Below are positions 1 through 5,585 of a stretch of 5,894 nt of DNA, one piece after another. The translations under genes were made by a program, and so were the position numbers. The notes below the pieces were generated by a model. The model was not told the DNA's origin. It saw nothing but the letters and a program-made list of their open reading frames with translations, and made no database searches. The stretch comes from an uncultured Prevotella sp. (GTDB lineage Bacteria; Bacteroidota; Bacteroidia; Bacteroidales; Bacteroidaceae). Position 1 is the stretch's first letter. Each line of letters starts with the position of its first letter. The DNA lies in assembly GCA_937916075.1 (NCBI GenBank), contig CALGHW010000022.1, positions 1 to 5,894 on the forward strand, given 5' to 3'.

Positions 1-565
1 GGCCGGCCTTGGAACGGTCGCTCTCGCCCTGGTGCCACATGATGGCCTTCACGTCATAGCCGCCTTCCACCTTCGACAGAGTCTTGTCCACCAGGTCGGA
101 AAATCCGTCGGTGAGCGAGAGGGTGAGCGACTTGCCTGTGGTGATGTCACCCCGATAGGCCTTGTTGGCGGCTATCCACTGAGCGTCGGCACACCACACC
201 GGCAGGTGGGCATAGGTGGCGGCGGTGTCGATGGCCGTGCCGCCATAGGTACACTTGATGGCATAGAAGTCGGTCGTGGTGGCCTGGTCGATAAAGTAGT
301 TGGTCACGTCGCAGAAGGCAAACCGGCCTTTGGGGTCATCAAAGGTGCGCTTGCCAAACGTGCCGTCACAACTGCTCGTCACGTTGGCATACTTCAAGTG
401 CTTATAGCCTGCCTTCATATAAGACGGCAACTTGCTGACATACTCGCGCCCGTCGGCATTCGACTGGCCTGCCGTAAGGAATACGGGCACCTGGGCGACG
501 GCTGTGCCAACACTCAAGGCCACGGCAACCATGACGGCTTGAATTTTGTGGTTTTTCATCATCAT
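1..565 (-). CDS. Exported SASA/SGNH-type carbohydrate acetylesterase, N-terminal part (cut by left edge)
   Basis: Translating the minus strand from 565 gives 188 residues with no stop before the window edge, so the C-terminus is missing. A signal peptide is clear: basic start, hydrophobic stretch VMVAVALSVGTAVA, and likely signal peptidase I cleavage after AVA (residues 22-24) before Gln25. The mature part opens with FLTAGQSNADG (residues 29-39), the block I nucleophile motif of SASA-domain (sialate O-acetylesterase / CE6-like) SGNH hydrolases, with Ser35 as expected nucleophile. YGGTAID (107-113) and WHQGESD (177-183) are further conserved blocks of that family. The catalytic Asp/His block would lie beyond the edge. 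Three ATG codons run in frame at 565, 562 and 559; the first is used here, but 559 (MKNHKIQ) gives an equally good signal peptide. Members remove O-acetyl groups from sugars such as xylan or sialic acid. Lying 147 bases downstream of a rhamnogalacturonan lyase, this one may deacetylate pectin, but the substrate is inferred. Family assignment is firm. Confidence 0.86.
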   Translation of the reverse strand, partial: MMMKNHKIQAVMVAVALSVGTAVAQVPVFLTAGQSNADGREYVSKLPSYMKAGYKHLKYANVTSSCDGTFGKRTFDDPKGRFAFCDVTNYFIDQATTTDFYAIKCTYGGTAIDTAATYAHLPVWCADAQWIAANKAYRGDITTGKSLTLSLTDGFSDLVDKTLSKVEGGYDVKAIMWHQGESDRSKAG

Positions 566-598
566 AATTGTTATAATGCTTAGTAGTTTTGAATCTTC

Positions 599-606
599 TA
601 AATATA
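599..606 (-). promoter_or_regulatory. Possible weak -7 promoter box for the esterase gene
   Basis: On the minus strand the bases read TATATTTA, one mismatch from the Bacteroidota -7 consensus TAnnTTTG, in an AT-rich stretch. It lies about 33 bases upstream of the first ATG at 565, a sensible leader length. No TTTG-like -33 element is seen at the right spacing, and AT-rich DNA gives such matches by chance, so this is tentative. Confidence 0.25.
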
Positions 607-624
607 AATATCGACAGTCTTGTT

Positions 625-674
625 CTGATAAGAAATCAGCGAGGAGGAAAGCTGCCTGAAGCAGCCTCCCTCGC
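625..674 (-). terminator. Two adjacent hairpins between lyase and esterase genes, possible weak terminator or processing site
   Basis: Read on the minus strand, the first hairpin (674-639) has an inner stem GCTGC/GCAGC with a five-base loop TTCAG, then GGAG/CTCC and GCGA/TCGC, interrupted by a one-base bulge on one side and a four-base bulge on the other. A second, weaker hairpin (639-625) is CTGAT-TTCTT-ATCAG. They share base 639, so both cannot form at full length. No clean run of T follows either stem, so this is not a textbook intrinsic terminator. It begins about 38 bases after the lyase stop codon and could reduce read-through into the esterase gene or mark an mRNA end. Confidence 0.45.
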
Positions 675-712
675 AAGCCTTTGCATACAGTTCTACTAAC
701 TTGAAAAAAAGA

Positions 713-3700
713 TTATCGCTTGATTACCTTCTGACCGTTGACGATGTATACGCCCTTGGCCAGTCCGTCGAGTGCGTGTCCGAACTTCACCTGACTGCGC
801 AGCTGCGTGCCGTCGGTGGTGTAGACATCCACTTCCGTGTCGTCGTCGATGGCCACCTGCCGGATGGCAGTATCCACGCCCTTGGCCACGAGCACGCCCT
901 CAGAGAGCAACCGGGAGTCGTCCCATGTGATGGTCTTGCCGGGCGACACGGTCTTCAACAGATAGGTGCCACTCTGCTTGTTGACATCAGCGGTGAAGAT
1001 GGCAATCTCGTCGCCGGCCGCCAGCGTGTAGTCCTCAGCCACCTCTATCTGGATGGTATCACCGTTGTGGGTAAGGGTGCCGCCAATTTTAAACTTATCG
1101 TTGGCGTTCTTTCCCGACGAGTTCTTCATCAGCTTCACGCGCATCGTCGCCCCGTCCATCATCATCAGGTTGCCGTTGGTTCTGAGCGTACCGGTAAACT
1201 TGTCTGTTGCGGCGGCGGTGATGACGCCACCTTTCTGCACGGTGACAGCCATGGCACATCCCGTACCGCAAAGCGTTCCACCGTTTCTCACGACGATAGA
1301 GCCCGACGTGAGCGACTGGGGATTGGAAGAGATGGCCACGTTGCTCAGCACGAGCTCACCGCCATACACATCAATGGAGCTGGTGCTTCCGGCCGTGGTC
1401 AGAGTCCAGGTGCCCGTGCCATACTTCTTGACAGAAGCGGCCTTGAGCAGACCTTTATAGGTAGTGCTCTGATTGTTGTAGCCCACCTCGTAAGTATCCT
1501 TGCCATTGCCTAAGGTACAGTCTTTTGCCGAAGAGGCCACCGAACCTATCTTGGTGGTGACGGCCGTCGCGTCAGAGGCACCACTCTTGTGGTGGCCCAC
1601 ATAAGCGCCGTCGGCCAATACAAGCTTCGTCTTGCCCATGTCCTTCACGCCGTCCATCAGACGGAAATTGCCGCCCTCGGCATTCAGCGTGCCCTCAAAC
1701 TGGGAGAAGTCGGAGCCGATGTCGCTGCGCACGCCGGTCGAGAAGATGGTCAGCTCGCCGGTACCCTTGAAGCTGCCGTTAATTCTGCAGCGGTCCGAAC
1801 TGCGCACGATGCTCGACGTGCCGTCGGCCACCGTCGCCTTGTAATTGAACTCAGGAACGGTGCTCATGCTACTGTTGGCAATCATGGCTATCTCGCCACC
1901 GGCCAGCACCATCGGTGAACCCTTGGCGCCGAATGTGGCGTTCCACATACCCTGCGACACCTTGCCGCCACGGAGTATCAGTCCGCTGAAGCCGTTGGTG
2001 CCGCCATAATTGAAGTTAAGCTGTCCAGGACCTGACTTCACGAGATAGCCTGTGCCCTTCACCTGTCCCTTCAGCGATACCGAGCCCTTGGCGTTGGCCA
2101 CATTGATGGTGGCGGTGTCGGTGAGCGTGATGATGCGGTCAGTGGCCGCATTGTCGGCATCCACATTGAGCGTGCCGCCATTGATTTGGAGGTTGCCGCT
2201 GGCTACCGGAGCTGCGCCCAGACTGCTCTTCTTGCCGCCGTCGGCCAGTTCGTTGACCGTCAGCGTGCCGCCGTTGATGATGGTGGCACCGGTATAGTCA
2301 TTGTTCTTCAGGAGCATTTTCACCTCGCCCTTGCCGTTCTTGGTCAAGGCGCCGGTGCCGCTGATGTAGCCGTCGCCGCTGAAGGTGTAAGTACCGTCAT
2401 TGAAGTCGAAGGTCACGCCCTTGGTCACCACAGCGTCATTGACCGTGATGTTGCGGTTGCCCGACTGGTCGTTGAACACCACCTCATCGTCGGTCACAAA
2501 CGGAGTGTTGCTGTCGCCCACCTTGAAGTTGTCGCTCTTGTAGTCCCACACATTGGTGTCACTGCCCGTCCAAACCACGTTGGTGGCAGGGTCACGGGTG
2601 CCGTTGATGTCGATGACCACCTTCTTGCCGTCCACCCGGATATCAAAATTGATACCGTCCAGGCCACGCACCTTGAAGTTTTTGACATCGGCCGTCAAAG
2701 AGCCGGTACACTCGGCTAAGGTGTAAGTGCCTTCGGCTATCTTGCCGCCAGTCTGGTCGATGGTGAAATAGTTGGTGCCCTCGAAGGTGAGGTCGCCGTT
2801 CACCCGGATATTGCTGGCCTGACCGTCCTTGGCGTTCACCTCAATATACACCTCGCCAGGCAGCGTCAGGCTCTTGTTGAAAGTCATCGTGCCAAACGGA
2901 GCGTCATCGTTGCCGGGCATAAGCCGGCAGCCCTCATAGTTGAGCGCGCCCTCAAAGGCGATGTCGCCGTTGAGCGTTGTCACACCGGCCAGCGAACCCT
3001 TGGCACGCAGTTCCACCGGTCCGGCGATGGCGCCGTTTACCCGGAGCACGCCCTCACTGACAACGGTGCGGCCCGTGAAGTTGAAGTTGTTGTTGAAGGT
3101 GGTCGTGCCGAGCATCGACTTCCACAGTTCCATGTCGCCCTCGAGCGTGCCGTTGCCGCCGAAAGTATAATCGTGTCCCTTGGGGCTCATCACATAGACG
3201 GCCTTGGGCTTCAGTTGTCCGGTGAGCTGGATGGTCTGCGTGTTATCGCCGCTGATGTCAAACACCACGCTCTTGCCGTCGGCATAGCTCTGCGACTGGG
3301 TCTGGTCAAAGGTGGTGAATCCGCTGACTCCGTTGCTCCATCCGCTTCCGTTCTGCCAGCGCAGGTCGGTGACCATCGTCGGGGGCAATGGCGGATAGGG
3401 CATGTCACCTCCTAAATAGAAGCTCGTGCAAGGAGCCTGGTAGTAGCCACGCGTGGTACAGTCAAGACGATAGTGGGGGTCTTCCTGTAGGGTATAGAAG
3501 CTGTAGTCGGTGGGCAGGTCGGTGGAGTAACCCACCAATCCTGTGCTGGTGTCGGCGTTCTGCTTCATCAGGACAATCTCCTCACGCCAGTCGCCGGTGA
3601 TGTCGCCCATGAAGGCGGGGCGCACAGCCCATCCGGCATGCACGGCCCAATCGCTCTCCTTGGAGAACTGAATAAGGCGATTGCCGTCATACTTGTTGAC

Positions 3701-5332
3701 CATCACATTCGAGCCATAGCCGGTACCGCCGGGCGATCCTATCAGCTCGCGCTGCAGGTCACCATCCCACCAGGTGGCCTCGTAAGGATAAGAGGTGGTA
3801 CCCTCCTTGATGACATTGCCCTTGCAGTCATACAGGTTGGGCAGGAGAGAGAATATCTCGTAGCCCTTATGGTCGGGGTCCACATCCATACAGCGGCCGC
3901 GGCCCACGTCGTAGACATTGGGCAGGTACCACTCCTTGATGTGCTCGCCGGTGGCCGCGTCATAGATCACCTGTCCGAGCAGGTTGGACTGCTGGATGGC
4001 ATATACCTCCATACCGGGACGGTCGGGGTCGATGTCCGACACGTCGTAACGGTCGCCATGCCCGATGCCGGCCGAGTAGACCATGCCCTTCTTCGGATTC
4101 ACGCCATAGCCACCCTGGAGCATCTCGTCGATGCCGTCACCGTCGGTGTCGGCCACGCGAAGCTGGTGGAACTCTGCCGGCCAGGGGGTCTTGTCGTTGC
4201 GGCTCCAGGTATAGCTGTGGTGCCAGTTAGAGGGTTTGCCGCCGTTCCAGTCATAGCTCCAGGCGAACACGTAGTTGTGGTGGGCCTTGTCAGCCTTGCG
4301 GCGGTCCAGACACTCCATGGCCAGCGAGGGATGCACACCGTCAAAATAGCAAATGGCAAAGTGTCCGCACATGAAGGCATACTCCGTGCCGTCGTTGTCG
4401 TCCATATAGTCAGCCCGGTTGTCACGGCTATACTGGTCCACGCCGTCGTGCACCTCACTGTATTTCAGCTCGGAGCACTCCATCTCCTCGCCCGTCTTTC
4501 CGTTGATGACCGACACATAGAAGGGAGGGTTGCGTTTTTGCTGCTTGGTATAGTCGCTGATGCCGTCGCCGTCGGTGTCGGCCACGCTGCTGCCGTTGGC
4601 ATACTTGCCCCAGGTATTGTTCTTGGCATCCCAGAAGCGGGTCTCGTCCGAACTCTTGATGATGACCTCACACTTGCCGTCGCAATTGATGTCATAAGCC
4701 ACCACCATATCGTTCTGTCCCTCGTCGATGCGCACGTTGGGCCCCATATCGACCGTCCAAAGGCAGGTACCGTCGAGCTTGTAAGCCTGAAGCTTGTGGC
4801 TCTTGGTAGTACACTGGGGGTCAGCCGTGCTGCCGCCACAGTATTCACGGTCTACGAGGATGGCGTCCATCTCGCCGTTGCCGTCGAGGTCCATGGGCCA
4901 GGCGAACTTGGCTTTATAGTTGTTGGGATTGAGCACGGCGGTCTCAAAGTCGAAGTCGAAGAACACGTCCTTGTAGGCTTGTTTCTTGAAGAGGAAGGGC
5001 TTGCTCTTCTCGCTCTCCACCTTGCCGCACACCATGGTGACGGCCAGCTCCGTATTATAAGGTATCTGGGCGCGCTTGGTCTCAAAGTTGGTCTTGGTGA
5101 TGGGAGCGGTGTTCACCTTGGTATATTCCGTCCCTCCCTGCGGACGCATATACAGATTATAAGTACAACTGTCGGGCTCTTGGGCCAACTTGCGCCACGA
5201 CACCAAAATCTTGGTAGTAGCGTCATCGGTAACGGCCACAACCGAACGGCCCAACTGTTGCTGGATGCGCTGTGCGGTCATCCAGGATGGCAGCATAGCC
5301 ATCATCATAAGGCTGATAGTAGTCTTTTTCAT
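713..5332 (-). CDS. Exported family 11 rhamnogalacturonan lyase with duplicated autotransporter-type beta-helix region and type IX-like C-terminal tail
   Basis: This 1539-residue protein should cleave the rhamnose-galacturonate backbone of rhamnogalacturonan I by beta-elimination, outside the cytoplasm. Residues 1-20 are a signal peptide (MKK start, hydrophobic MMMAML, cleavage after MTA). Residues 22-112 form a beta-sandwich like the N-terminal domain of PL11 enzymes. Residues 115-652 match the PL11 beta-propeller, with repeated acidic calcium-type loops: DLDGNGEMD (148), DINCDGKCE (214), DTDGDGISD (252), DTDGDGIDE (395), DIDPDRPG (433), DVDPDHKG (483) and GDITGDWREE (576). The closing segment YYQAPCTSFYLGGDMP (630-645) is also typical of the family. 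PL11 enzymes are usually near 600 residues; here about 830 residues of autotransporter-associated beta-strand sequence follow, then a sorting-tail-like end (1487-1539). The start is well fixed: an in-frame TGA lies 12 bases upstream and no Shine-Dalgarno sequence is present, as is usual in Bacteroidota. A terminator upstream and a 147-base gap downstream suggest its own transcript. No frameshift is seen. The lyase call is strong; exact substrate and surface location are inferred. Confidence 0.93.
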   Translation of the reverse strand: MKKTTISLMMMAMLPSWMTAQRIQQQLGRSVVAVTDDATTKILVSWRKLAQEPDSCTYNLYMRPQGGTEYTKVNTAPITKTNFETKRAQIPYNTELAVTMVCGKVESEKSKPFLFKKQAYKDVFFDFDFETAVLNPNNYKAKFAWPMDLDGNGEMDAILVDREYCGGSTADPQCTTKSHKLQAYKLDGTCLWTVDMGPNVRIDEGQNDMVVAYDINCDGKCEVIIKSSDETRFWDAKNNTWGKYANGSSVADTDGDGISDYTKQQKRNPPFYVSVINGKTGEEMECSELKYSEVHDGVDQYSRDNRADYMDDNDGTEYAFMCGHFAICYFDGVHPSLAMECLDRRKADKAHHNYVFAWSYDWNGGKPSNWHHSYTWSRNDKTPWPAEFHQLRVADTDGDGIDEMLQGGYGVNPKKGMVYSAGIGHGDRYDVSDIDPDRPGMEVYAIQQSNLLGQVIYDAATGEHIKEWYLPNVYDVGRGRCMDVDPDHKGYEIFSLLPNLYDCKGNVIKEGTTSYPYEATWWDGDLQRELIGSPGGTGYGSNVMVNKYDGNRLIQFSKESDWAVHAGWAVRPAFMGDITGDWREEIVLMKQNADTSTGLVGYSTDLPTDYSFYTLQEDPHYRLDCTTRGYYQAPCTSFYLGGDMPYPPLPPTMVTDLRWQNGSGWSNGVSGFTTFDQTQSQSYADGKSVVFDISGDNTQTIQLTGQLKPKAVYVMSPKGHDYTFGGNGTLEGDMELWKSMLGTTTFNNNFNFTGRTVVSEGVLRVNGAIAGPVELRAKGSLAGVTTLNGDIAFEGALNYEGCRLMPGNDDAPFGTMTFNKSLTLPGEVYIEVNAKDGQASNIRVNGDLTFEGTNYFTIDQTGGKIAEGTYTLAECTGSLTADVKNFKVRGLDGINFDIRVDGKKVVIDINGTRDPATNVVWTGSDTNVWDYKSDNFKVGDSNTPFVTDDEVVFNDQSGNRNITVNDAVVTKGVTFDFNDGTYTFSGDGYISGTGALTKNGKGEVKMLLKNNDYTGATIINGGTLTVNELADGGKKSSLGAAPVASGNLQINGGTLNVDADNAATDRIITLTDTATINVANAKGSVSLKGQVKGTGYLVKSGPGQLNFNYGGTNGFSGLILRGGKVSQGMWNATFGAKGSPMVLAGGEIAMIANSSMSTVPEFNYKATVADGTSSIVRSSDRCRINGSFKGTGELTIFSTGVRSDIGSDFSQFEGTLNAEGGNFRLMDGVKDMGKTKLVLADGAYVGHHKSGASDATAVTTKIGSVASSAKDCTLGNGKDTYEVGYNNQSTTYKGLLKAASVKKYGTGTWTLTTAGSTSSIDVYGGELVLSNVAISSNPQSLTSGSIVVRNGGTLCGTGCAMAVTVQKGGVITAAATDKFTGTLRTNGNLMMMDGATMRVKLMKNSSGKNANDKFKIGGTLTHNGDTIQIEVAEDYTLAAGDEIAIFTADVNKQSGTYLLKTVSPGKTITWDDSRLLSEGVLVAKGVDTAIRQVAIDDDTEVDVYTTDGTQLRSQVKFGHALDGLAKGVYIVNGQKVIKR
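716..874 (-). other. C-terminal sorting-tail-like segment (type IX secretion, Por type) of the lyase
   Basis: Residues 1487-1539. After a short acidic linker (VAIDDDTE) comes EVDVYTTDGTQLRSQV, then GLAKGVYIVNGQKVIKR at the very end. This is the usual pattern of Bacteroidota type IX C-terminal tails: a V.VY...G strand, a spacer, and a final L.KGVYIV.G.K strand with basic last residues. In known systems the tail directs outer-membrane passage and is removed or replaced by a lipopolysaccharide anchor. None of the type IX machinery is in this window, so use of the pathway is inferred. Confidence 0.7.
875..2581 (-). other. Beta-helix module B (autotransporter-associated strand type) of the lyase
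   Basis: Residues 918-1486. The entry motif NVVWTGSDTNVWD (918-930) and DDEVVFND (948-955) match the opening of module A. Four strand repeats can be made out, beginning near GTGALTKNGKGEVKML (993), GTGYLVKSGPGQLNF (1093), GTGELTIF (1190) and KKYGTGTWTLTT (1302). Most are followed by a turn such as YTGATIINGGTLTV or FSGLILRGGKV. The end (GGTLCGTGCAMAVTVQKGG, 1351-1369, then FTGTLRTNGNLMM) resembles the cap of module A. The second entry motif plus second cap suggest an internal duplication with expansion of the middle. The family is recognisable; the function is not known. Confidence 0.72.
2603..3367 (-). other. Beta-helix module A (autotransporter-associated strand type) of the lyase
   Basis: Residues 656-910. 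The module opens with DLRWQNGSGWSNG, an entry motif typical of regions with autotransporter-associated beta-strand repeats, and continues through KSVVFD. One strand repeat follows (GNGTLEGD ... NFNFTGRTVVSEGVLRVNG, about 726-767). It closes with a cap-like segment: RLMPGNDDAPFGTMTF (803-818), then SLTLPGEVYIEV and RVNGDLTFEG. This family forms elongated right-handed beta-helices. No enzymatic motif is visible; a spacer, display or glycan-contact role is inferred. Confidence 0.7.
3377..4990 (-). other. PL11 catalytic beta-propeller domain
   Basis: Residues 115-652 of the lyase. The domain shows regularly spaced Asp-rich loops at about residues 148, 214, 252, 311, 395, 433, 483 and 576. In known PL11 lyases such loops bind calcium and link the blades of an eight-bladed propeller around the active-site cleft. 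Conserved family stretches include FAWPMDLDGNG, FHQLRVADTDGDGIDEMLQG and the GDWREEIV segment. No blade appears to be missing or broken. Individual catalytic residues are not assigned here, because that needs alignment to a solved structure. Confidence 0.88.
5273..5332 (-). other. Signal peptide of the rhamnogalacturonan lyase
   Basis: Residues 1-20: two lysines at positions 2-3, a methionine-rich hydrophobic core (ISLMMMAML), and Met-Thr-Ala before Gln21 as the likely signal peptidase I site. There is no cysteine in a lipobox position, so the protein is not expected to be a lipoprotein. This fits periplasmic export followed by a second export step. Confidence 0.85.
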
Positions 5333-5371
5333 CTTCAGTTTTCAGTTATTGTAGTTATATGTTTCTGGCTG

Positions 5372-5379
5372 CAAAGTTA
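5372..5379 (-). promoter_or_regulatory. Bacteroidota -7 promoter box of the lyase gene
   Basis: The minus strand reads TAACTTTG, an exact match to the Bacteroidota housekeeping -7 consensus TAnnTTTG. It lies 39 bases upstream of the ATG, predicting a leader of roughly 30-35 bases that is A-rich and lacks a Shine-Dalgarno sequence. No TTTG -33 element is found 19-21 bases further upstream, which fits a promoter needing an activator, as is common for glycan-utilisation genes. This is inferred from sequence only. Confidence 0.6.
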
Positions 5380-5381
5380 CT

Positions 5382-5408
5382 GTAAAAGATGTTTGAGTGG
5401 AGGTAAAA
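5382..5408 (-). promoter_or_regulatory. Phased direct repeat upstream of the lyase promoter, possible activator site
   Basis: On the minus strand TTTTAC occurs twice, at 5408-5403 and 5387-5382, exactly 21 bases apart (two helical turns). The nearer copy ends two bases before the -7 box. Same-face direct repeats in the place of a missing -33 element could bind a regulator. The repeated unit is only six bases and AT-rich, so chance is a real alternative. Confidence 0.2.
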
Positions 5409-5505
5409 TCGTACAATATTCAGTGCAAACGTTCAAATAAAGGCTGAAAACGGTGAATTTCCAATCTGTCAGCCCTTATCCGGAAGCTACGGAAAGACAA
5501 AAGAA

Positions 5506-5549
5506 AGGACGGACACCCGCAGCCGTGAGGCCAACGTGGTGTCCGTCCT
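5506..5549 (-). terminator. Strong hairpin terminator after the M16 peptidase gene
   Basis: The arms AGGACGGACACC (5506-5517) and GGTGTCCGTCCT (5538-5549) form a perfect 12-bp stem around a 20-base loop. On the minus strand the stem runs into TTCTTTTGTCTTT, a T-rich tail typical of intrinsic termination. The plus-strand side also has CTTTTGTT after the stem, so it could work in both directions. It starts 36 bases after the peptidase stop codon and separates that gene from the lyase gene. Confidence 0.88.
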
Positions 5550-5585
5550 CTTTTGTTCAGGGACTTGACAGTCCGCAATATTTTT

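Noticed and set aside
32..583. A 183-codon plus-strand open frame at the left end
   Set aside because: It is the shadow of the acetylesterase. The minus strand gives a signal peptide and three conserved esterase blocks; the plus-strand product has none.
704..710. A run of seven T on the minus strand right after the lyase stop codon, as a terminator tail
   Set aside because: No GC-rich stem lies just before it; the preceding bases (GTAATCAAGCGATAATC) form a partial direct repeat, not an inverted one.
701..1513. A 270-codon plus-strand open frame at the 3' end of the lyase gene
   Set aside because: It mirrors the beta-helix coding sequence and has no recognisable domain. The minus-strand frame carries the sorting tail and strand repeats.
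5333..5346. Tandem AACTGAA AACTGAA just before the lyase start codon, as a regulatory repeat
   Set aside because: Two copies of a seven-base A-rich unit in a leader are easily explained by chance. It contains the in-frame TGA that fixes the start but shows no other signal.
5404..5437. An alternative promoter using TTTG (5437-5434) with a 20-base spacer to TACGATTT
   Set aside because: The -7 part matches TAnnTTTG poorly and would be weaker than TAACTTTG closer to the gene. It was kept only as part of the possible regulator region.
3638..5440. A 600-codon open frame on the plus strand opposite the lyase
   Set aside because: It is antisense to the catalytic domain and the promoter. Its product is an oddly Val/His/Gly/Leu-rich string with no family motifs, as expected from reading Asp-rich, GC-rich codons backwards. 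The opposite strand has unmistakable PL11 sequence.
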